Shown in pieces: positions 1 to 7,084 of a DNA stretch of 25,613 bases (the stretch's first letter is position 1; each line of letters starts with the position of its first letter). The DNA is from DATLWR01 sp035576205. GTDB taxonomy: Bacteria > Pseudomonadota > Zetaproteobacteria > Mariprofundales > Mariprofundaceae. The notes beneath the pieces were generated by a model. It saw only the letters and a program-made list of their open reading frames with translations. It was not told the DNA's origin and searched no databases. The position numbers were made by a program, and so were the translations under genes. The DNA lies in contig DATLWR010000106.1 of the NCBI GenBank assembly GCA_035576205.1, forward strand, positions 1-25,613, written 5' to 3'.

Positions 1-2
1 TA

Positions 3-176
3 GCAGATATAGTTGCTGCCGAAGAACCTGGAAATAGACTTGAACCTCTAGGGACTAATGCAAAAACATGGTTGGTTGATAATCTCAAAAAAGCAGCAAA
101 TGGAACATGGAAAATTGGCGTCTCTGTTGCAACTGAAGTGATTAAAGAAGCCATACTAAAATATTACGGACTGTAA
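3..176 (+). CDS. C-terminal end of an AT-rich gene of unknown function (partial)
   Basis: The first 57 codons form an open frame that enters from the left edge and ends at TAA 174-176. The tail contains TWLVDNLKKAANGTWKIG and ends in ILKYYGL, so it looks like an amphipathic or weakly hydrophobic C-terminal helix. Base composition is about 38% GC and the codons are AT-rich (AAA, GAA, AAT, ATA, AGA), quite unlike every other gene here, which suggests recent acquisition. The 'KAA-G-WK-G ... KYYGL' ending reminds me of C-termini of AbiTii-type phage-defence proteins, but this is memory-based and unproven. No start or domain is visible, so the function stays unassigned. Confidence 0.6.
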   Translation, partial: ADIVAAEEPGNRLEPLGTNAKTWLVDNLKKAANGTWKIGVSVATEVIKEAILKYYGL

Positions 177-235
177 AATGTTGTGCTCACTCTCGTTACC
201 GGAGGACGGAGATTAGATTCAAACGAATGTCTGCT

Positions 236-266
236 CGAATTCTGGGGACAGTTTACTTATTTCTCT
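236..266. repeat. GGGGACAGTTTACTTATTT motif, possible scar of a Y1/REP-type transposon
   Basis: The stretch reads GAATTCTGGGGACAGTTTACTTATTT-like in two parts: GAATTCTGGGGACAG and TTTACTTATTTC. Very similar strings (GGGGACAGTATACTTATTT and variants) recur in many proteobacterial genomes beside Y1-type (REP-associated tyrosine) transposase genes. I recognise the motif from memory and cannot search for it. No transposase gene is present in the window, so this would be a solo end or scar. It sits between the AT-rich partial gene and the antiporter stop codon at 285. Confidence 0.45.
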
Positions 267-284
267 GCAGCGGAAATTTACCTA

Positions 285-1448
285 CTAATCTCTCCGCAGC
301 TTGTCGGAGAGCGCCACCGGCGTCGGGTAGCGCAACACAATGAGGTACGGCGAGACCAGGAAGGTCATCAGCGTGGCGAGCTGGATGAGGCTCGCCGCAT
401 CGGTGCCGATCACGCCGAGATCGGTGGCCAGCACGGCGATCAGCAGCGAGAACTCGCTCGACTGGCCGAGGCGTACGCCCACTTCCAGTGCCCGCTGCTC
501 CCCTTCCGCCTTTTTCAGCAGCACGTTGTAAATCCACGGTTTCACCACCAGCGTCAAGAGCCCCAGGATCAGCGCCGGGAAGAAGACATCGCCGATGATG
601 CCGGGCTGGAAGCTCGCGCCGATGGTGAAGAAGAACATGATCAGGAAGAAATCGCGCAGCGGCCGGAGGCGATCGGCGATGAACAGCGAGATCGGATTAT
701 TGGCCAGGGCGACGCCGGCGATGAAGGCGCCGATCTCCGGCAACAGCCCCATGCGATTGCCGAGCTCCGCGATGGCCAGGCACCAGCCGATGGCGAGCAG
801 GAAGACATACTCCTGGATCTTGTCGAAGCGGCGCATCAGCCGAACCATCACGAGCCGCTCCAGCATGTAGGCGATGGCGTAGAGCGCCGGGAAGGCCAGC
901 ATGGTGACGATCAGTTTCCACCAGCCGCCCTCGCCATGGCCCAGCACCTGCAGGCTCTCCAGCACCAGGATGGCGACGATATCCTGCAGCAGCAGGATAC
1001 TGATGATGATGCCGCCGGTGCGCTGGTGGTGCAGCACCGTGGTGGGCAAAAGCTTCAGGCCGATGATGGTACTGGAGAAGACCAGGCAGATGCCGATCAG
1101 CGTGCTCTCCAGCACGTTGTAGCCGAACAGCCCCGCGATGATGCCGCCGGTCACGACGAACAGGATAGTGCTGTAGAGTGCCACCTTCGCCGACTCGCGC
1201 ACCATCTGCTGCAGCTTCGCCGGCGGCAGGTTCAGCCCCAGCAGGAACAGCAGGAACAGGATGCCGATGTCGGCGACCTGCCTGACCATGTAGGTGTCGT
1301 AGACCCAGCCCAGCACGGGGCCGACGAGGATGCCGAGCGCCACATAGACCACGAGCAGCGACTGCCGGGCATAGAGGGCCGCCGTGGCGAGCAGCGCCGC
1401 CCCGGAAAAGATCACGAACATGGTGAACAGGATGCTGTTCCCGTGCAT
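285..1448 (-). CDS. CPA2-family cation:proton antiporter (Kef-type membrane domain only)
   Basis: This 387-residue integral membrane protein would exchange monovalent cations (K+ or Na+) for protons across the inner membrane. Hydrophobic segments run through almost the whole length. Family landmarks include GILFLLFLLGLNL, the LVFSSTIIGLKLL segment and LLLQDIVAILVL (the Asp of the transport region), GAFIAGVALANNP, and the late LGQSSEFSLLIAVLA segment. It covers the Na+/H+ exchanger fold but has no C-terminal TrkA-N nucleotide-binding domain, unlike full KefB/KefC. The ATG at 1446-1448 follows an AGGGGGCGG ribosome site. The gene ends in two tandem TAG codons (282-287), only about 20 bp from the transposon-like motif, so loss of a former C-terminal domain is possible; shorter family members without TrkA-N also exist. 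The ion specificity cannot be read. Confidence 0.88.
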   Translation of the reverse strand: MHGNSILFTMFVIFSGAALLATAALYARQSLLVVYVALGILVGPVLGWVYDTYMVRQVADIGILFLLFLLGLNLPPAKLQQMVRESAKVALYSTILFVVTGGIIAGLFGYNVLESTLIGICLVFSSTIIGLKLLPTTVLHHQRTGGIIISILLLQDIVAILVLESLQVLGHGEGGWWKLIVTMLAFPALYAIAYMLERLVMVRLMRRFDKIQEYVFLLAIGWCLAIAELGNRMGLLPEIGAFIAGVALANNPISLFIADRLRPLRDFFLIMFFFTIGASFQPGIIGDVFFPALILGLLTLVVKPWIYNVLLKKAEGEQRALEVGVRLGQSSEFSLLIAVLATDLGVIGTDAASLIQLATLMTFLVSPYLIVLRYPTPVALSDKLRRD

Positions 1449-1532
1449 CGGCTCACCGCCCCCTATCGAAATTGAACCCGAGAGTCGCCCCGAGAATCAC
1501 CGCAACGTGCCGGCCCCTCTCAGTCTAGCACA

Positions 1533-1551
1533 GCGGGCTAGGATGGCCCGC
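1533..1551. repeat. Hairpin 1 of a four-hairpin block
   Basis: A perfect 6-bp inverted repeat, GCGGGC and GCCCGC, encloses a 7-nt loop. It is the leftmost of four consecutive stem-loops between the antiporter and glgB, separated from the next by a single base. Confidence 0.6.
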
Positions 1552-1552
1552 C

Positions 1553-1578
1553 AAAATCAGGCGCAAATGCCTGATTTT
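1553..1578. repeat. Hairpin 2 of a four-hairpin block
   Basis: A perfect 10-bp inverted repeat, AAAATCAGGC and GCCTGATTTT, encloses a 6-nt loop. The A/T-rich outer arms would give a U-run after the stem in either direction, so it could act as a bidirectional terminator. Confidence 0.75.
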
Positions 1579-1582
1579 GTGA

Positions 1583-1612
1583 GCCAAGACAAAACCGCGC
1601 TTTTGTCTTGGC
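1583..1612. repeat. Hairpin 3 of a four-hairpin block
   Basis: A perfect 12-bp inverted repeat, GCCAAGACAAAA and TTTTGTCTTGGC, encloses the loop CCGCGC. It lies 4 bp from hairpin 2 and 3 bp from hairpin 4. The stem is not followed by a separate T-run, so it is less like a classical terminator than its neighbours. Confidence 0.75.
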
Positions 1613-1615
1613 GTA

Positions 1616-1646
1616 CTGAAAAAACGCAGGGGTGCGTTTTTTTCAG
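1616..1646 (-). terminator. Rho-independent terminator of glgB (hairpin 4 of the block)
   Basis: CTGAAAAAACGCA (1616-1628) pairs with 1633-1646, with one extra T, around a GGGG loop. On the minus strand the GC core is preceded by A and followed by a U-run, the form of a bidirectional intrinsic terminator. It starts 17 bp downstream of the glgB stop codon. Confidence 0.75.
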
Positions 1647-1663
1647 CTCAACTCAAACACCCC

Positions 1664-3880
1664 TTACTCGGGGCGCAGGACCAGGCAGGAAAGCGGCGGC
1701 AGCGTCAGGCGCACCGAGTGCGGCTGCCACATCCAGCCGTCGTTGCCGGCGTGCACACCGCCGCCGTTGCCGAGATTGGAGCCGCCGTAGATCTCGGCGT
1801 CGGTGTTCATGATCTCGCGGTAGAAACCGGGCTTCGGCACGCCGAGCACGTAGTCGTAACGCGGCACCGGTGTAAGGTTCAGCACCACGACGACACAGCC
1901 GCCGTTCTTGTCCCAGCGCACGAAGGAGAGCGTGGAGGCGCCGGCATCGTTGCAGTCCAGCCACTGGAAGCCGGAGGAGTCGAAATCGACCTCGTGCAGC
2001 GCCGGGACGTCGCGGTAGAGGCGGTTGAGATCGCGCACCAGCAGCTGCAGGCCGCGGTGCGGCATGAAATTGGCCTGATCCCAGGAGATCGAGGTGTCGA
2101 AGTTCCACTCCTGCCACTGGCCGAACTCCAGCCCCTGGAACTGCAGCTTCTTGCCCGGATGGCTGAACATGTAGCCGTACAGGGCGCGCAGGTTGGCGAA
2201 CTTCTGCCAGTCGTCGCCCGGCATCTTGTTCGGCATCGAGCCCTTGCCGTGCACGACCTCGTCGTGCGAGAACGGCAGGATGAAATTCTCGGTGAAGGCA
2301 TAGACCATCGAGAAGGTCAGCTCGTTGTGGTGGTACGAGCGATGGATCGGCTCATGCTCGAAATAGCGCAGCGTGTCGTTCATCCAGCCCATGTTCCACT
2401 TCATCGTGAAGCCGAGGCCGCCGAGCCAGGTCGGACGCGACACCATCGGCCAGGAGGTCGACTCCTCGGCCATCGTCAGCGCGCCCGGGAAACGCTCGTG
2501 CACCAGGTGGTTGAACTGCTTCAGAAACTCCACCGCCTCGAGGTTCTCGCGGCCGCCGTAGCGGTTGGGCATCCACTCCCCGTCCTTGCGCGAGTAGTCG
2601 AGGTAGAGCATCGAGGCCACCGCATCGACGCGCAAACCGTCGAGATGGTACTGGTCGAGCCAGAACAGCGCCGAGGCGATCAGGAAATTGCGCACCTCGT
2701 TGCGGCCGTAATTGAAGATCAGCGTGCCCCAGTCCTTGTGCTCGCCCAGCCGCGGGTCCTCATGCTCGTAGAGTGCGGTGCCGTCGAAGCGCGCCAGGCC
2801 GTGCGCATCCTTCGGGAAGTGAGCCGGCACCCAGTCCAGGAAGACGCCGATGCCGTTCTGGTGGCAATGATCGACGAAATAGCGGAAGTCGTCGGGCGAG
2901 CCGAAGCGGCTGGTCGGCGCGAAATAGCCGACGGTCTGGTAGCCCCAGGAACCGTCGTACGGGTGTTCGGTGACCGGCAACAGCTCGATATGGGTATGCC
3001 CCATCCAGCTGCAGTACTCCACCAACTGGTGCGCGAGCTCCCGGTAGCTCAGGTAGTTGCCGTCGCCGCGACGCCAGGAGCCGAGATGCACCTCATAGAT
3101 GCTCATCGGCCGGTCCAGCGCCTGCCGCTCGGGGCGCGACTTGATCCACTCGGCATCGTGCCACTTGTACTGCTTCGGATCGTGCACGACGCTCGCCGTC
3201 TTCGGCCGCACCTCCATCTGCTGCGCATACGGGTCGGCCTTCTCGAAGATCGCGCCGCCCTTGCCGCGGATCTCGAACTTGTAGACCTCGCCCTCGGAGA
3301 GATGCGGGATGAAGAGCTCCCAGACGCCCGAGGAGCCGCGCACCCGCATCGGGTGCTCGCGGCCGTCCCAGTGGTTGAAGTTACCGACCACGCTGACACG
3401 CTCGGCCGACGGCGCCCAGACCGCGAAGCCGACGCCCTTGACCCCTTCGTGCTCGCGCACGTGCGCACCCATGATGGTGTATTTCTCGAAATGGTTACCC
3501 TCGCCGATCAGGTGCAGGTCGAGATCGCCGAGCAGCGGCCCGAAGCGGTAGGTATCCTCCTGCTCCCAGCGATGGCCGTTACCATCCTCCAGCAGCAGCC
3601 GGTAAGGCGTGGAAAAGTCGCCGTCCGGCAGCACCGCTTCGAACAGGTCGGTTTGGCCCAGCCGCTGCATCTCGGCGATCTCGTTGCCGTTGTTGACCAC
3701 CCACACCTTGGCCAGGCGCGGCCTGAAGGCGCGGATCACGATACCGCCGCCCTCGTGCGGATGGCGGCCCAGCCAGGCGAACGGGTCGTGCGAGCGCGCC
3801 TCGAGGATTTCGTAGGCGACAGCGGGAAGCTGTTTCGTCGTCGGTTTCATGTTGTTTCCGCCTTTCGTTTTCTTGGGCAT
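1664..3880 (-). CDS. glgB: 1,4-alpha-glucan (glycogen) branching enzyme, GH13_9
   Basis: GlgB cuts alpha-1,4 chains and re-attaches them through alpha-1,6 bonds, forming glycogen branch points in the cytoplasm. The 738 residues match the usual length of long GlgB (E. coli 728). They contain an N1 domain (about 15-125), a CBM48 module (about 140-235, with FAVWAPSAERVSVVGNFNHW) and a GH13 barrel. The catalytic set is complete: nucleophile Asp419 in LRVDAV, acid/base Glu472 in TMAEES, and Asp540 in FSHDEVVHGK. The spacings of 53 and 121 residues equal those in E. coli GlgB. The ATG at 3878-3880 has GGGAG 7 nt upstream; an internal Met11 with AAAGGCGG before it is an alternative. It begins 15 bp after the pgm stop codon, so the two are probably co-transcribed from the promoter region before pgm. 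Confidence 0.97.
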   Translation of the reverse strand: MPKKTKGGNNMKPTTKQLPAVAYEILEARSHDPFAWLGRHPHEGGGIVIRAFRPRLAKVWVVNNGNEIAEMQRLGQTDLFEAVLPDGDFSTPYRLLLEDGNGHRWEQEDTYRFGPLLGDLDLHLIGEGNHFEKYTIMGAHVREHEGVKGVGFAVWAPSAERVSVVGNFNHWDGREHPMRVRGSSGVWELFIPHLSEGEVYKFEIRGKGGAIFEKADPYAQQMEVRPKTASVVHDPKQYKWHDAEWIKSRPERQALDRPMSIYEVHLGSWRRGDGNYLSYRELAHQLVEYCSWMGHTHIELLPVTEHPYDGSWGYQTVGYFAPTSRFGSPDDFRYFVDHCHQNGIGVFLDWVPAHFPKDAHGLARFDGTALYEHEDPRLGEHKDWGTLIFNYGRNEVRNFLIASALFWLDQYHLDGLRVDAVASMLYLDYSRKDGEWMPNRYGGRENLEAVEFLKQFNHLVHERFPGALTMAEESTSWPMVSRPTWLGGLGFTMKWNMGWMNDTLRYFEHEPIHRSYHHNELTFSMVYAFTENFILPFSHDEVVHGKGSMPNKMPGDDWQKFANLRALYGYMFSHPGKKLQFQGLEFGQWQEWNFDTSISWDQANFMPHRGLQLLVRDLNRLYRDVPALHEVDFDSSGFQWLDCNDAGASTLSFVRWDKNGGCVVVVLNLTPVPRYDYVLGVPKPGFYREIMNTDAEIYGGSNLGNGGGVHAGNDGWMWQPHSVRLTLPPLSCLVLRPE

Positions 3881-3895
3881 CGGGTTACTCCCTCA

Positions 3896-5530
3896 TCAGG
3901 TAATGACAGTCGGTTCGGTGCGGCCGGTGAACTCCTTGAGGCGGGACAGTGCCTCGGCGGATTCGATCAGGTCGGCCAGCGCGATCTGGGCATCCTCGTG
4001 GTGCAGCGCGGCATCGGGCTCGAAGCGCTCGAGATAGATGCGGATCGTCGCCCCCTCGGTGCCGGTGCCGGAGAGGCGGAAGACGATGCGCGAGCCGTCC
4101 TCGAACAGGATGCGGATTCCCTGGCCGCGGCTTTCCGAGCCGTCGACCGGGTCGGTGTAGGAAAAATCGTCGGCATTGGCGACGATGCGGTCGCCGAAGG
4201 CGTTGCCGGGCAGCTTGTCGAGCCGCGTATGCAGGTACTCCATGACCCGGCGGGCGGCATTGACGTCGACCCCCTCGTAGTCGTGGCGGGAATAGAAGTT
4301 GCGGCCGAATTTCGCCCAGTGCTCGCGCACGATCGCCTCCACCGGCTCCTGGCGCACGGCCAGGATATTGAGCCAGAAGATCACCGCCCACAGGCCGTCC
4401 TTCTCGCGCACATGGTTCGAGCCGGTGCCGAACGACTCCTCGCCGCACAGCGTCACGCGGCCGGCATCCATCAGGTTGCCGAAGAATTTCCAGCCGGTCG
4501 GCGTCTCGAAGCAGTCGATACCGAGCTCGGCGGCGACGCGGTCCACCGCACCGCTGGTCGGCATCGAGCGCGCCACGCCCGCCAGACCTTCCCTGTAACC
4601 CGGCACCAGCCGCGCGTTGGCGGCGAGCACGGCCAGCGAATCGCTGGGGGTCACGAAGAAGCGGCGGCCGAGAATCATGTTGCGGTCGCCGTCGCCGTCG
4701 GAGGCGGCGCCGAAATCGGGGGCATGCTTGCCGAACAGGGTGTCGACCAGGTCGTGGGCGTAGGTGAGGTTCGGGTCGGGATGGCCGCCGCCGAAATCCT
4801 CCAGCGGCCGCGCGTTGATCACCGTGCCGGCGGGTGCCCCCAGCCGCTCCTCGAGGATCGCTTTCGCGTACGGCCCCGTCACCGCATGCATGGCGTCGAA
4901 ACGCATCGAGAAGCCGGCGCCGGTCAGTAGTACGCGGATGGCATCGAAATCGAACAGCTCTTCCATCAGCCCGGCGTAATCGGCGACCGGATCGATCACC
5001 TCCACCGCCATGCCGGCAAGCCCGGTGACGCCCAGGGTATCGATCTCCACATCGTCGGCCTCGGCGATCTTGTAGGCGCGCATCTCCAGCGTCTTCGCAT
5101 AGATCGCCTCGGTCACCGCTTCGGGTGCCGGGCCGCCGTTGCCGATATTGTACTTGATGCCGAAATCCTCGTCCGGCCCGCCGGGATTGTGGCTGGCGGA
5201 AAGGATCAGTCCGCCGTAGGCGCCGTGCTTGCGGATCACGCAGGAGGCCGCCGGTGTGGAGAGGATACCCCCCTTGCCCACCAGCACGCGGCCGAAACCG
5301 CTGGCCGCCGCCATCTTCATGATCGTCTGGATCGCCTGTCGGTTGTAGTAGCGGCCGTCGCCGCCGACCACCAGCGTGGCGCCGCGGAAATCGCCGATCG
5401 AATCGAACACCGCCTGCACGAAATTCTCCAGATAGTGCGGCTGCTGGAACACCTTCACCTTTTTGCGCAGACCGGACGTTCCCGGCCTCTGTCCCTCGAA
5501 CGGGCGCGTCGCAACACTCTGTGTCGGCAT
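3896..5530 (-). CDS. pgm: Alpha-phosphoglucomutase (eukaryotic PGM1-like family)
   Basis: The enzyme interconverts glucose-6-phosphate and glucose-1-phosphate, supplying the substrate of GlgC. The 544-residue product shows the family's four landmarks: the N-terminal PGTSGLRKKV signature (16-25), the phosphoserine loop LSASHNPGG (Ser113), the metal loop DGDGDR (278-283), and the sugar loop GEESFG (363-368) with a C-terminal RLSGTGTEG phosphate-binding loop. These motifs are PGM1-like rather than ManB/PgmB-like. The frame is open further upstream, but I place the start at ATG 5528-5530 because AGGGAGGTG lies 7-8 nt before it and the protein family begins there. It is the first gene of the minus-strand pgm-glgB unit, diverging from glgC. 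Confidence 0.96.
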   Translation of the reverse strand: MPTQSVATRPFEGQRPGTSGLRKKVKVFQQPHYLENFVQAVFDSIGDFRGATLVVGGDGRYYNRQAIQTIMKMAAASGFGRVLVGKGGILSTPAASCVIRKHGAYGGLILSASHNPGGPDEDFGIKYNIGNGGPAPEAVTEAIYAKTLEMRAYKIAEADDVEIDTLGVTGLAGMAVEVIDPVADYAGLMEELFDFDAIRVLLTGAGFSMRFDAMHAVTGPYAKAILEERLGAPAGTVINARPLEDFGGGHPDPNLTYAHDLVDTLFGKHAPDFGAASDGDGDRNMILGRRFFVTPSDSLAVLAANARLVPGYREGLAGVARSMPTSGAVDRVAAELGIDCFETPTGWKFFGNLMDAGRVTLCGEESFGTGSNHVREKDGLWAVIFWLNILAVRQEPVEAIVREHWAKFGRNFYSRHDYEGVDVNAARRVMEYLHTRLDKLPGNAFGDRIVANADDFSYTDPVDGSESRGQGIRILFEDGSRIVFRLSGTGTEGATIRIYLERFEPDAALHHEDAQIALADLIESAEALSRLKEFTGRTEPTVIT

Positions 5531-5717
5531 GGCTGGCACCTCCCTCTCACCGGCTATCCTAGCCGAAGCGCACGTGAACGGCGAGCCGAAATCAATCGCC
5601 TCCACCCTGCCCGGCCGGCGTCGCAAAATTTCCCCTGCCACCGCATCGGAGGCGATAGCGAAGCGCATCCGCAACTGCTAGGCTCACTGCTAGCTTGGAC
5701 ACAGGAAGGGGGAATCC
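5531..5717. promoter_or_regulatory. Divergent control region between pgm-glgB and glgC-GH57-malQ
   Basis: This 187-bp spacer must hold promoters for both arms of the glucan locus. Visible elements are a perfect inverted repeat CGGCTA-tcc-TAGCCG (5551-5565) just upstream of the pgm ribosome site, and a direct repeat of ACTGCTAG (5674-5681 and 5686-5693, 12-bp period) about 25 bp before the glgC start, a fitting place for an operator. I could not find convincing -35/-10 pairs for either direction. Confidence 0.5.
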
Positions 5718-6983
5718 ATGAGCCAACTCAAGATGGAACGCAATATCAGTAAACTGACCGCCAACACCGTGGCGCTCGTGCTGGCCGGCGGACGCGGCTC
5801 GCGGCTGAAGGCACTGACCGACTGGCGGGCGAAACCGTCGGTCCCGTTCGGCGGCAAGTTCCGCATCATCGATTTTCCGATGTCCAACTGCATCAACTCC
5901 GGCATCCGGCGTATCTCGGTGCTGACCCAGTACAAGTCCCACTCCCTGCAACGCCACCTGCAGCGCGGCTGGAGCTTCCTCTCCGGCCAGTTCGGCGAGT
6001 TCATGGAGGTGCTCTCCGCGCAGCAGCGCGTCGACGAGGGCTGGTACAAGGGTACGGCCGACGCCGTCTACCAGAACCTCGACATCATCCGCCACTATCA
6101 GCCCGACTACATTTTGGTACTGGCCGGCGACCACATTTATAAAATGGATTACGGTAAGATGATCGCCGCACACGTCGCCAAGGGGGCCGACATCACCGTC
6201 GGTTGCATCCCGGTGCCGCTGGAGGAAGCGAAGGCGTTCGGTGTCATGGCCATCGACGACGACCACCGCATCGTCGAATTCGCCGAGAAGCCGCAAAACC
6301 CCAAGCCGATGCCCGGCGATCCCGGCAAGGCGCTGGCATCGATGGGCATCTACGTCTTCTCCACCAACTACCTGCGCGAACAGCTGATCAACGATGCCAA
6401 GAACGACGACTCCAGCCACGACTTCGGCAAGGACCTGATCCCGGCCGCCATCCACCATGCCAACGTCTTCGCCTTCCGCTTCATGGACGCCAACACGGGT
6501 GCCCCCGGCTACTGGCGCGATGTCGGTACCATCGACGCCTACTGGGAGGCCAACATCGACCTCGCCAACATCCAGCCGGATCTCGACATGTACGATACCA
6601 AGTGGCCGATCTGGACCTACCAGGAACAGCTGCCTCCGGCCAAGTTCGCCTTCGACGACGACGACCGCCGCGGCATGGCCGTCGACTCGCTGGTCTCCGG
6701 CGGCTGCCTGATCACCGGCTCGCTCGTGCGCCATTCGGTGCTGTTCTCCAATGTGCGCATCCACTCCTACTCGACCGTCGAGGATTCGGTGCTGCTGCCG
6801 GACGTCGAGATCCGCCGCAAGTGCCGAATCAAGCGGGCGGTGATCGACAAGGGCACCATCCTTCCCGAAGGCACCGTCATCGGCGAGGATCCCAAGGAGG
6901 ATGCGCGGCGCTTCTATGTCAGCGAAGGCGGCATCGTCCTTGTCACTCCCGAGATGCTCGGTCAGAGTTTGCACGATCTCTGA
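5718..6983 (+). CDS. glgC: Glucose-1-phosphate adenylyltransferase (ADP-glucose pyrophosphorylase)
   Basis: GlgC makes ADP-glucose and pyrophosphate from ATP and glucose-1-phosphate, the committed and usually allosterically controlled step of bacterial glycogen synthesis. The 421-residue protein has the nucleotide loop LAGGRGSRLKALT (22-34), Lys39 in WRAKP (same position as the effector-site lysine of E. coli), WYKGTADAVYQN (109-120), LAGDHIYKMDY with Asp138, FAEKP (Lys191, glucose-1-phosphate contact) and a C-terminal left-handed beta-helix region with DSVLLPDVEI. ATG 5718 is preceded by AGGAAGGGGG. It opens the plus-strand unit that continues with the GH57 enzyme after a 101-bp gap. Confidence 0.97.
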   Translation: MSQLKMERNISKLTANTVALVLAGGRGSRLKALTDWRAKPSVPFGGKFRIIDFPMSNCINSGIRRISVLTQYKSHSLQRHLQRGWSFLSGQFGEFMEVLSAQQRVDEGWYKGTADAVYQNLDIIRHYQPDYILVLAGDHIYKMDYGKMIAAHVAKGADITVGCIPVPLEEAKAFGVMAIDDDHRIVEFAEKPQNPKPMPGDPGKALASMGIYVFSTNYLREQLINDAKNDDSSHDFGKDLIPAAIHHANVFAFRFMDANTGAPGYWRDVGTIDAYWEANIDLANIQPDLDMYDTKWPIWTYQEQLPPAKFAFDDDDRRGMAVDSLVSGGCLITGSLVRHSVLFSNVRIHSYSTVEDSVLLPDVEIRRKCRIKRAVIDKGTILPEGTVIGEDPKEDARRFYVSEGGIVLVTPEMLGQSLHDL

Positions 6984-7084
6984 TGAGCGTTAGGCAACGC
7001 CTCAGGGCGACGCATGCATTGCTCCGGGCCGCATGAAGCGGTGACAGACCAATGAAATTCCGCGCAAACAGGGAAGGTACTGAC

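Noticed and set aside
183..1475. A 430-codon plus-strand frame opposite the antiporter
   Set aside because: The product is Gln/Asp/His-rich without recognisable domains and mirrors the antiporter's codon pattern.
1533..1646. CRISPR array or REP cluster in the four-hairpin block
   Set aside because: The four stems have different sequences and no regular repeat-spacer period.
1718..4930. A 1070-codon open frame on the plus strand opposite glgB and pgm
   Set aside because: It runs across two well-supported minus-strand enzymes and gives a low-complexity Val/Ala/Glu/His-rich product with no motif. It is a high-GC antisense shadow.
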